Source: Hyphomicrobiales bacterium
GTDB lineage: Bacteria > Pseudomonadota > Alphaproteobacteria > Rhizobiales > Beijerinckiaceae
DNA length: 51,485 bases
NCBI GenBank assembly: GCA_003963405.1
Contig: RXIY01000102.1
Coordinates: 1 to 51,485, forward strand
Direction: 5' to 3'
Shown here: in pieces, positions 35,301 to 42,132 of the stretch
How positions within the stretch are numbered: position 1 is the stretch's first letter
Layout: each line of letters begins with the position of its first letter
The notes under the pieces: model-generated
Database searches by the model: none
Seen by the model: the letters and a program-made list of their open reading frames with translations, nothing else
What the model was told of the DNA's origin: nothing
Translations under genes and position numbers: made by a program

Positions 35301-35710
35301 TTATCATTACGGCGTTACCGGGAGCTCTCGCGGGGATCGCCTGGTCTCTGTTCCTCACCCATACAAACATCTCCGTGCCAGCTCTGACCGGCGCCATCAT
35401 GTGTATGGGAACGGCCACAGCCAACGCCGTTCTGGTTGTTGCTTATGCGCGAGAGCGACTGGAGCTCCATGGCGACGCTATGACGGCGGCGCTCGAAGCG
35501 GGCTATTCTCGCATACGTCCAGTGATCATGACCGCGTCCGCTATGATCATCGGCATGTTGCCCATGTCCATGAGCAACTCACAGAACGCGCCGTTGGGGC
35601 GAGCGGTCATCGGCGGGCTGATTGTCGCGACATTCGCAACGCTCCTGTTTGTCCCCTGCGTTTATGCGATTGTCTACAAACGCACTCCCAAACAGACGGA
35701 GACCCTTTGA
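32387..35710 (+). CDS. RND-family efflux pump, inner-membrane transporter (HAE1-like)
   Basis: This 1107-residue protein starts at ATG 32387 (MSGVVVLALRRPYTF). It has the duplicated RND layout: helix 1, a large periplasmic loop, helices 2-6, then helix 7, a second periplasmic loop and helices 8-12. The proton-relay motif GGLALAVGILVDDATVMIENIDTHIE is in helix 4 (two adjacent Asp). The N-terminal FPNIKIPVVAVVWAYAGLLPTEVSGRITYLYERQ is typical of AcrB/MexF-like pumps. The cytoplasmic linker between helices 6 and 7 (about residues 495-575) is long and His-rich (NGHGHAIAT, PDPHDHIGDH), which is not usual. The next gene, the adaptor, starts inside the stop codon (TGATG). Substrate unknown. Confidence 0.93.
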   Translation: MSGVVVLALRRPYTFVVLSICILIFGLMAVFKTPTDVFPNIKIPVVAVVWAYAGLLPTEVSGRITYLYERQLTSNVEGIEHIESHSYYGSSIIKIFLQPGVDLAAAEADIDSISQTVTKQLPPDISPPMVMRLEASSVPVAMLKVTAESLTPADLYNLAKNKIRPFLVTIPGAILPHPYGGQDKQLLVSLDQQKLLARHLTAADVHNALGRQSIVLPAGDMKLKATDWMVQTNATPMQVADFNNIPIKTVGNATIYMRDVADVRLGGPPQINAVLVDGKQSVLIVVMKSGEASTLEVVDGIKKAIPRIEQIAPPGVKVELLNDASLFVEDSIIDVLREMALASALTGVVVLLFLGSWRATVIIATSIPLSILSAIICLHWIGQTINVMTLGGLALAVGILVDDATVMIENIDTHIEMGKPLETAIIDAANQIVIPTFVSTLCIIIVWFPLFELTGVSGWLFTPMAEAVMFAMMASFILSRTLVPTMAKYLLVDPNGPNGHGHAIATEEAPSLPGRRKFPTEDEIYALANADAETNALAGDGGISHFAVPIPDPHDHIGDHPSFFKRIQRGFEHGFERFRERYSALLSRTLDNRRRFVAVFLAAAVASLSLFYFNGQEFFPEIKSGILQMHMRAPLGTRIEASGRIATLVSNDIERLLPGQVEGIVSNCGLPVGPHNLAFIPTPTIGAQDCDMTITLKNDASPVWDYRAILRKALNERYPGTEFTFQPADLTAKILNFGSPSPIDVQINGGDQNASYEFARKLASKLRRVSGAVDVVIQQTMRTPTLLVEGNRSLGLGVKLTEKDIADNLLMTLSGSQQVDQQFWLDHKTGNSYQINVYTPQPQITRVQDLLTIPVNKTEGESSPNEMQLLGSVASISAVGTPGVVTHANIMPLFNIYVSAEKRDLGGVLADVKATAWEMEAELPRGASLEIHGQAETMHGAYVELIGGLVASIVLIYLLIVVNFQSWLDPFIIITALPGALAGIAWSLFLTHTNISVPALTGAIMCMGTATANAVLVVAYARERLELHGDAMTAALEAGYSRIRPVIMTASAMIIGMLPMSMSNSQNAPLGRAVIGGLIVATFATLLFVPCVYAIVYKRTPKQTETL

Positions 35711-36912
35711 TGTCCACGGACCTGCTCCGGCATGTGTATCCCGACCTGCGCGGGAAAAAGATGAGATTCGGGCTCACTCTCGTACTCCTGGTTTTTATCG
35801 GCCTCGTCCTCTATGCGCGAAAGCGTGAGGCGGACGCGATTCGAGAGGAGACGCTCGCCAATGCAATTCCAACGGTTTCAGTTACGAATCCGAAACCGGG
35901 CGCGTCGACCGAAACGATAACGCTTCCCGGCAACATCGAGGCTTGGTTTCAGGCGCCCATCTACGCACAAGTATCCGGCTACGTGAAGATGTGGTACAAA
36001 GACTATGGCGCGCAGGTGAAGAGAGGCGATGTCCTCGCAGAAATCAACACGCCGAGCCTGGATGCTCAATACTCACAAGCCAAGGCTGCGCTAGAGGCGG
36101 AGCGTGCGAAGTACAACCTCTCCGTAGTTACGGCGCAACGGTGGACTGCCCTTAGGAAGTCTCACGCCGTTTCGGAACAGGAAATTTCCGTTCAGGAAGC
36201 AAATATGCAGGCCGAAAAGGCGCAGCTAGAAGCGGCTGAGCATAATGTCAATAATTTCGCAGCGCAGCTGCAGTTCAAGACTATCGTCGCGCCCTATGAC
36301 GGCGTCGTAACGGCGCGCAACATCAATGTCGGAGATTACATCAACAAGGATGGAAATATCAGCGACAAGAACTCGGTCACCAACCTGTTTTCGGTCGCGG
36401 ATATTCACCAATTGCGTCTCTTCATTTCCGTCCCGGAGGCTTTTGCGCATATTCTGAAACCTGGATTGATCGCCGATATCAAAGTCCCGCAGTTTCCTGA
36501 TCGTCATTTCAGCGCCAAATTCCTGACGGTCGCCAATGGGTTCGATCCGACGACGCGAACTGCAGTGACGGAGTTCACAATAGAAAACCAGGATCGGACG
36601 CTGTGGCCCGGGTCTTACGCAGCCGTACGATTGACGATTCCGCTCGACCAAAGCACGCTGACGATCCCATCCAGCTCTCTCGTTTTCCAGGAAAACGGGG
36701 CTCAGGTCGCAGTGGTCGGCATGGACGATGAAGTTCACTTCAAACCTGTCCACATCAACCGGATTCTCGACGGGGTGATCGAGATAGGCCCTGGCCTTAC
36801 ACATAGTGATCGCATCGTGAACAATCCGAGTGCGGCGCTCCTTGAAGGGGATAAGGTTCGTATCGTATCGCCAGCTTCGGGGTACGAAATCGACCCCGCG
36901 GATCTGAACTGA
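35710..36912 (+). CDS. RND efflux periplasmic adaptor (HlyD/AcrA family)
   Basis: This 400-residue protein starts at ATG 35710, sharing a base with the pump's stop. One N-terminal helix (about residues 19-37, FGLTLVLLVFIGLVLYA) and no lipobox, so it is anchored by the uncleaved helix. The biotinyl/lipoyl half-motifs are VSGYVKMWYKDYGAQVKRGDVLAEI and FKTIVAPYDGVVTARNINVGDYI, with an alpha-helical hairpin between them (SQAKAALEAERAKYNL...ALRKSHAVSEQEISVQEANMQ), then a beta-barrel part. It joins the pump to the outer-membrane factor encoded next. Confidence 0.93.
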   Translation: MSTDLLRHVYPDLRGKKMRFGLTLVLLVFIGLVLYARKREADAIREETLANAIPTVSVTNPKPGASTETITLPGNIEAWFQAPIYAQVSGYVKMWYKDYGAQVKRGDVLAEINTPSLDAQYSQAKAALEAERAKYNLSVVTAQRWTALRKSHAVSEQEISVQEANMQAEKAQLEAAEHNVNNFAAQLQFKTIVAPYDGVVTARNINVGDYINKDGNISDKNSVTNLFSVADIHQLRLFISVPEAFAHILKPGLIADIKVPQFPDRHFSAKFLTVANGFDPTTRTAVTEFTIENQDRTLWPGSYAAVRLTIPLDQSTLTIPSSSLVFQENGAQVAVVGMDDEVHFKPVHINRILDGVIEIGPGLTHSDRIVNNPSAALLEGDKVRIVSPASGYEIDPADLN

Positions 36913-36952
36913 CACGATAGACGAAAGATCGTCAAATCCGAGTAGCTCCTGT

Positions 36953-38539
36953 ATGCCCATCTTTCAAAGACAAAACACGCTTCGACACTTAAGGTTGGCG
37001 CCGCTTCTTATCCTGTCTAGCTGTAATTCGATGCCTGGCGTTGATCTCGCACCCGCTTATGCGCCGCCGGAGTTCATCGTGCCGGCCTCCTGGCGCGGTG
37101 CGAGCCCCTTCGTGGAAGCAAAGCCGTCCGACGGAGAAATCCGCCCGGACTGGTGGCGGATGTTCAAAGACCCGGTTTTGGATCGGATCGAAGAGCAGGC
37201 GATGGCTGAAAATGCGGATCTGCAGGCGGCGGCTGAAAGATTTGTGCAGGCGCGCGATCTGATGATGAAGGCGAGATCGCGCATGCTTCCGCAGCTCACC
37301 ATTGGTTTGGACGCTTCCGACAACAAGGAATCAGAGGCTGCGTTGTTCAGGGGCCCACTAAATCCAATCTACGATACCTCTGTCGCCGATAGAGCTGGCG
37401 CATCGTGGGAGCCGGACCTCTGGTATGCGATACGAAACGAAACGAAAGCGAGAAGTTATCTCGCGCAACAGAAGGCCGCCGAATTTGCGCTCGCGCGCCT
37501 GAGCTTGCAGGCTGAAATTGCCTCGGATTATTTCACACTTCGGGGATATGACGCTCAGGGAGATATCTACAGTCAGTCTATCGCCTATTATAAACAATCT
37601 CTCAATATTGTAAATGAGCGCTATCTCGGCAAGATAGCATCTGAACTCGATGTGGCGCGCGCCAAAGCCCTGTTATACAACACAGAGGCGAAGGCGCTGG
37701 AGGTGCAGGGCGAGCGAGAAGTAGTCGAGCATGCGATTGCGATTCTTGCGAATACCGCGCCGGCGAGTTTCAGGATCCCGCAGGCCGCAGGGTTTCGGAT
37801 AATGGCGCTTAAGATCCCGAGGCGGCTTCCGTCCACATTGTTGGAGCGGCGGCCCGACATTGCGACTTCCGAGCGGGAGATGGCGCAAGCCAATCGAGAA
37901 ATCGGCGTTGCCCGCGCGGCGTTTTATCCAAAGGTCGAGTTCAGGCTAGACGGGGGATTCGAAGACCGTGGGATTAACCTTGTAAAGCTCGCGAACAGCT
38001 TTTGGTCATACGGCTCGGCTGTCTCGCTGCCTGTCTTCGACGGTGGGTTGCGGCGAGCGCAGTTGCAACGGTCATGGTCAGTCTATCGCGAGACTGAGGA
38101 CCGGTACCGAACGACGGTTCTCAACGCGTTTCGGGAAGTTGAGGATGGTTTAAGTCTCACGAACAGGCTCAACGCTGCTGCGAAGAAATTGGACGCAGCC
38201 GTGGTCGCAACGCAACAGACCCAAAACCTGACCATGGATCTCTATAAGGGCGGTCTGAATTCCAGCCTCGATCTCATTTATGCGCAGGTTGCGACCCTGA
38301 CCGCGCGCATCGACGCCGCCCAGGTCAAGGCGCGCGTGCTGAAATCGAGCGTCGATCTCATTCGGTCGCTTGGCGGAGGGTGGGACCGCGGTAAGCTCCC
38401 GAAGGAGGATGAGATTCAGCCATTCGATTCGCTTCAATACGATGGTCTCGAGAAGGCTCCGGCGGCTGGAGGTATTGACGTTCCCGCTGATGACAACACT
38501 CGCAATAATAATCTGGCGAACGGTGGGCGCGCGCTCTGA
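36953..38539 (+). CDS. Outer-membrane efflux lipoprotein (NodT/OprM family)
   Basis: This 528-residue protein has a lipoprotein signal with lipobox LSSC (Cys24). Two outer-membrane efflux repeats are visible: WWRMFKDPVLDRIEEQAMAENADLQAAAERFVQAR in the first, and LPSTLLERRPDIATSEREMAQANREIGVARAAFYPK followed by the second long helix region in the other. This is the NodT family layout. It starts 40 bases after the adaptor, completing a three-part pump operon. The last ~60 residues are hydrophilic and rich in Asn/Asp (NTRNNNLANG). Confidence 0.93.
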   Translation: MPIFQRQNTLRHLRLAPLLILSSCNSMPGVDLAPAYAPPEFIVPASWRGASPFVEAKPSDGEIRPDWWRMFKDPVLDRIEEQAMAENADLQAAAERFVQARDLMMKARSRMLPQLTIGLDASDNKESEAALFRGPLNPIYDTSVADRAGASWEPDLWYAIRNETKARSYLAQQKAAEFALARLSLQAEIASDYFTLRGYDAQGDIYSQSIAYYKQSLNIVNERYLGKIASELDVARAKALLYNTEAKALEVQGEREVVEHAIAILANTAPASFRIPQAAGFRIMALKIPRRLPSTLLERRPDIATSEREMAQANREIGVARAAFYPKVEFRLDGGFEDRGINLVKLANSFWSYGSAVSLPVFDGGLRRAQLQRSWSVYRETEDRYRTTVLNAFREVEDGLSLTNRLNAAAKKLDAAVVATQQTQNLTMDLYKGGLNSSLDLIYAQVATLTARIDAAQVKARVLKSSVDLIRSLGGGWDRGKLPKEDEIQPFDSLQYDGLEKAPAAGGIDVPADDNTRNNNLANGGRAL

Positions 38540-38637
38540 GAGGAGCCGGGCGGTCTCGAATCCATCAAAGACCTGCATGCGCCAAGGATAAAAGTTTGTT
38601 AGAGTGTCGCGTGCGGCCTGTAAAACAGGAGAGTTTG

Positions 38638-38934
38638 ATGGTCCTCGCGCCTAACAATCGAATCGAGATTGTCCTGATGGCTGATCAGGCTGCGCCCATT
38701 CATCTATGGGTGCAGTCGTCCGCCGAGCTTGCGCGGCGATTGGAATATAACAAGGAAAAGTCGACCCGAATATTGGGCGGTTCGGCGGTCCTTTTGCTTA
38801 TGGCCTTCCTGCTGATCCCTGCGGCTACGGTATTTCTGTTCCTTCTGGGCGTGATCGTCGTCTTTCCATTGGCCCTTGTCGGGATGGCGGGTTATTTCCG
38901 TGGGAGAGACCCGCAAAATTGGACCGCTCCCTGA
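38638..38934 (+). CDS. Small membrane protein, two helices (98 residues)
   Basis: The start ATG 38638 has a perfect AGGAGAG ribosome site four bases upstream; a TTG at 38596 is less likely. The N-terminal half is soluble (MVLAPNNRIEIVLMADQAAPIHLWVQ, then SSAELARRLEYNKEKSTRI), and two membrane helices lie at about residues 47-63 and 67-87 (GGSAVLLLMAFLLIPAATVFLFLLGVIVVFPLALVGMAGYF). Unknown family. It may be the last gene of the RND operon (99 bases after the outer-membrane gene) and is convergent with eutC, 17 bases between the stops. Confidence 0.6.
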   Translation: MVLAPNNRIEIVLMADQAAPIHLWVQSSAELARRLEYNKEKSTRILGGSAVLLLMAFLLIPAATVFLFLLGVIVVFPLALVGMAGYFRGRDPQNWTAP

Positions 38935-38951
38935 CGCGGGGCGCTTATCCA

Positions 38952-39764
38952 TCACATGCATGAGCCACTGTCCCGTCCAGGTTGTCGCTGCTGTGGCGGA
39001 GCGGCGACTGTGAGGCGGGCCCCTTCCGAATGATCCTTCAAGGCGACGCCGGTGATGTTTCGCTGCCGCGCCTCCATGCTCAAATAGAAAAGCTTTTGCG
39101 CGGCCTCCATACAGGACAAGCCTTGGGCGTGGATATTGGACAAACAGTTTCGCTCGGCGTCGGTGCGGCCGATGCGGGGTGAAAAGGTCAGATAGACGCC
39201 GAGACTGTTGGGGGAGGACAGTCCGGGGCGTTCGCCGATCAGGACTGCGACAAGTCTCGCGCTCAGTATTTCGCCTATCTGGTCTCCAACCGCGACTCGT
39301 CCATGGCGTACGATCGCCACTGGGCCGATTCGCCAATCACCGGCGCGAAACAAGGGAAGCGCCGCATCGAGCAAAGGTATCGCATGAATCATGACCGCCC
39401 CGGCGCAGAGGCCGTCGGCCACGACAAAGGCGATGTCGAAATCTCCCGATAGTGTGCCAAGGAGGCGGCGGGACGCGTCGTCGATCCTCCTTCCGAGATC
39501 GGGCCGCGCCAGATAGGCGCGTCTGTCGGTGGCCGCGCTCGCGACGCAGACAGGAATGAGGGCCCGTGCGCGAAGGTCTTGGGCAAGCCTGTCTACGTCC
39601 AGGACGCCGCCGACTGCGTCGCGAGCGCGCGCATGCGCGAGGCTGAATTCGAGATTGGCTTTTGTGGCGACCGCCGCGCCGGCGCCAGGCAAGAAGATGC
39701 GAGCGGGCGTCGCCGTCCGTAAGGGGGCGAGGCGGTCGGATACGGTTGGACGGTTTTTGGTCAT
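38952..39764 (-). CDS. eutC: Ethanolamine ammonia-lyase small subunit
   Basis: This 270-residue protein is of normal EutC length. Typical stretches are TPARIFLPGAGAAVATKANLEFSLAHARARDAV, DRRAYLARPDLGRRIDD, DIAFVVADGLCAGAVMIHAIPLL, GEILSARLVAVLIGERPGLSSPNSLGVYLTFSPRIGRTDAERNCLSNI. EutC and EutB form the adenosylcobalamin-dependent enzyme that converts ethanolamine to acetaldehyde and ammonia. It lies four bases after eutB in the same direction. No microcompartment shell gene, permease or EutA reactivase is seen in the window, so acetaldehyde would be handled in the cytoplasm by enzymes elsewhere. Confidence 0.95.
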   Translation of the reverse strand: MTKNRPTVSDRLAPLRTATPARIFLPGAGAAVATKANLEFSLAHARARDAVGGVLDVDRLAQDLRARALIPVCVASAATDRRAYLARPDLGRRIDDASRRLLGTLSGDFDIAFVVADGLCAGAVMIHAIPLLDAALPLFRAGDWRIGPVAIVRHGRVAVGDQIGEILSARLVAVLIGERPGLSSPNSLGVYLTFSPRIGRTDAERNCLSNIHAQGLSCMEAAQKLFYLSMEARQRNITGVALKDHSEGARLTVAAPPQQRQPGRDSGSCM

Positions 39765-39768
39765 GGCG

Positions 39769-41139
39769 TCAGGCCTTGGCCAGCAGGCGCTGGAAAGGCA
39801 GGGGAAGGGCTTGTCGCTCTGCGGCGCCGGAGATGTGCATTCGCGCCATCCAGTCTGCGAATTCCGGCGCCGGCCGCAGCTTCATCAGGCGGCGCATTGT
39901 CGCGACGTCGTGATAGGAGGTGCTCTGGTAATTCAGCATTATATCGTCGCCGCCGGGCACGCCCATGACGTAATTCACGCCAGCAAGGGCGAGTAGCGCG
40001 AGGAGGATGTCGATGTCGTTTTGGTCGGCGTCGGCATGATTGGTGTAGCAGGCGTCGCAGCCCATGGGTAGGCCGAGCAGCTTGCCGCAGAAGTGATCTT
40101 CCAGTCCGGCGCGAATGATCTCTTTTCCATCGAAGAGATATTCCGGTCCGATGAATCCGACAACGGTATTGACGAGCAGCGGGTCGAAGGCCCGGGCCAC
40201 GGCATAGGCGCGCGCTTCGAGCGTCTGCTGATCGCAGCCATGATGCGCATCGGCCGATAGCGCGCTGCCCTGGCCGGTCTCGAAATACATGACATTGTCG
40301 CCGAGCGTTCCGCGCTGCAAGGCGCGCGCGGCCTCGTTTGCTTCGCGCAAATTAGCGAGGTCGACGCCAAAGCTTCTGTTCGCCGCCTCGGTCCCCGCGA
40401 TCGACTGGAAAACGAGATCCACAGGCGCGCCCTGGTTGATGAGATCGAGCGTCGTCGTGACATGGGTAAGGACGCAGGACTGGGTCGGAATATCGAGCGT
40501 TTCGCGCAGTTCGTCCAAAAGCTTCAGCAGATCGAGACAGCGTTGCGGACTGTCGGAGGCGGGATTGATCCCGATGACCGCGTCGCCGCTGCCGAGCAGC
40601 AACCCGTCCATGACGCTCGCCAGAACGCCCCTCGGATCGTCGGTCGGATGATTTGGCTGTATGCGCGACGAGAGGGTGCCGGGCAGTCCGATCGTGTCCC
40701 GGAAGCGCGTGACGACCCTGATCTTGGCTGTGATCGCGATCAGATCCTGATTGCGCGAAATCTTGGAGACGGCGGCGGCCATTTCCGGCGTGACGCCGGC
40801 AGAAAGAGCCGCGAGAGCCTCGCCTGTCGCTACGTCGGAAAGCAGCCAGTCCCTGAATTCCCCGACAGTGAAGCTCGCGACGGCGGCAAAGGCGTCCCTG
40901 TCGTGCGAGTCCATGATCAGCCGCGTGACCTCGTCTTCCTCATAGGGGATGATCGGCTCCGAGAGGAAGGTTGACAACGGCAGATCTGCGAGCCGCATTT
41001 GCGCTGCAATACGTTCGACGGCGCTCTGCGCCGCGACTCCGGCGAGGCTGTCTCCCGAGCGGGGCGGCGTCGCCTTGGCGAGAAGCGATTTCAAATCGGG
41101 GAAGCTGTGGCGTGTTCCCTCCAAATCGATCGCATACAT
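39769..41139 (-). CDS. eutB: Ethanolamine ammonia-lyase large subunit
   Basis: This 456-residue catalytic subunit has the TIM-barrel signatures of EutB: IIPYEEDEVTRLIMDSHDRDAF, SRIQPNHPTDDPRGVLASVMDGLLLGSGDAVIGINPASDSPQR, YFETGQGSALSADAHHGCDQQTLEARAYAVAR, LGLPMGCDACYTNHADADQNDIDILLALLALAGVNYVMGVPGGDDIMLNYQSTSYHD. A ribosome site AGAGG lies seven bases before ATG 41139. eutB is the first gene of the minus-strand eutBC pair and is divergent from the kinase-like gene; the 102-base gap should hold both promoters. Enzymatic function needs adenosylcobalamin. Confidence 0.96.
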   Translation of the reverse strand: MYAIDLEGTRHSFPDLKSLLAKATPPRSGDSLAGVAAQSAVERIAAQMRLADLPLSTFLSEPIIPYEEDEVTRLIMDSHDRDAFAAVASFTVGEFRDWLLSDVATGEALAALSAGVTPEMAAAVSKISRNQDLIAITAKIRVVTRFRDTIGLPGTLSSRIQPNHPTDDPRGVLASVMDGLLLGSGDAVIGINPASDSPQRCLDLLKLLDELRETLDIPTQSCVLTHVTTTLDLINQGAPVDLVFQSIAGTEAANRSFGVDLANLREANEAARALQRGTLGDNVMYFETGQGSALSADAHHGCDQQTLEARAYAVARAFDPLLVNTVVGFIGPEYLFDGKEIIRAGLEDHFCGKLLGLPMGCDACYTNHADADQNDIDILLALLALAGVNYVMGVPGGDDIMLNYQSTSYHDVATMRRLMKLRPAPEFADWMARMHISGAAERQALPLPFQRLLAKA

Positions 41140-41241
41140 GCCAGAACCTCTAGGCAGACCCGAGCGATGCTAGCTCGCAGGCCCGGGCTTGTCACTATGC
41201 GGGCTCGAGCCAGATAATGAGAAAGGAGGTATAAACCGCTT

Positions 41242-42132
41242 ATGACCGCCGATACTTCGGATCCGGAGACTCTGATACGCGCCCTTCCCATCTGGGGCGG
41301 TCCGATCGACATTGAACCTTTGCACGGCGGAATCACGAACAGGAACTATATCGTTTCGGAAAAGGGGCGTCGCGTGGTCGTGCGCTACGGGCAAGATATC
41401 CCGGAGCATGGCGTCATGCGCTTCAATGAATTCGCCGCAGCGAAAGCCGCCGCCATGGCGGGCGTTTCGCCAGGGGTGCTCTACGCTTCGGCGCCCTTTC
41501 TCGTGATGGAGTTCGTTGCGGGTCGAAGCTACCGCGCGGAGGACGTGCGCAGGAATCTCCATGGCTGCGTCGCATTGATGAAGCGCGTCCACCGGGAGGT
41601 CGCCGCCTGTCTTCACGGACCGACGCTGTGCTTCAACGTCTTCCACGTCATTCGCAATTACGCTCGCATTCTAGCCGGGGACCATAGCCGCAAGGAAAGC
41701 GGGCTTCCCGGCTATCTGCGCGCCTGCGAGACGCTGGAGCGGGCTGTGGGGCCGATCGACCTCGTCTTTGGACACAACGACCTCCTCGCCGCGAATTTCA
41801 TCCAAGACGATGCGCGGCTGTGGCTCGTCGACTGGGATTACGCTGGCTGGACTACGCCGCTCTTCGACCTCGGCGGCCTGTCGTCGAACAATGGTTTGGA
41901 CCGGCGTGAGAATGACGCCATGCTATCCGAATATTTTGAGAAACCCGCGAGTGACGCGCTCTGGCGCGGCTTTCAGGCGATGGTCTGCGCCTCTCTCTTG
42001 CGGGAATCCATGTGGAGCATGGTGTCCGAGACGAGATCGACGATCGCCTTCGATTATGTTTCTTACACAGAAGAAAATCTGGAGCGTTTCGAGCGGGCTT
42101 TCGCCGCTTTCGAGGAAATGGAGCGGTCATGA
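41242..42132 (+). CDS. Choline/ethanolamine kinase-like phosphotransferase (APH fold)
   Basis: This 296-residue protein has the aminoglycoside-phosphotransferase/choline-kinase fold: LHGGITNRNYIVSEKGRRVVVRYG (nucleotide loop), LVMEFVAGRSYRAEDV, the Brenner motif GHNDLLAANFIQDD (catalytic Asp) and LWLVDWDYAGWTTPLFDLGGLSSNN (metal-binding Asp). The spacing and the DxDYAG-like ending suit choline/ethanolamine kinases better than antibiotic-resistance enzymes. A perfect AAGGAGGT is at 41223-41230, eleven bases before ATG 41242. It is divergent from eutBC and overlaps the next flavoprotein gene (ATGA). This suggests a role with an amino alcohol substrate; the real substrate is unknown. Confidence 0.82.
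   Translation: MTADTSDPETLIRALPIWGGPIDIEPLHGGITNRNYIVSEKGRRVVVRYGQDIPEHGVMRFNEFAAAKAAAMAGVSPGVLYASAPFLVMEFVAGRSYRAEDVRRNLHGCVALMKRVHREVAACLHGPTLCFNVFHVIRNYARILAGDHSRKESGLPGYLRACETLERAVGPIDLVFGHNDLLAANFIQDDARLWLVDWDYAGWTTPLFDLGGLSSNNGLDRRENDAMLSEYFEKPASDALWRGFQAMVCASLLRESMWSMVSETRSTIAFDYVSYTEENLERFERAFAAFEEMERS

Noticed and set aside
41242-42132. Antibiotic-resistance phosphotransferase
   Set aside because: The APH fold is shared, but the sequence and its place beside eutBC and a DMGDH-like gene fit an amino-alcohol kinase better.
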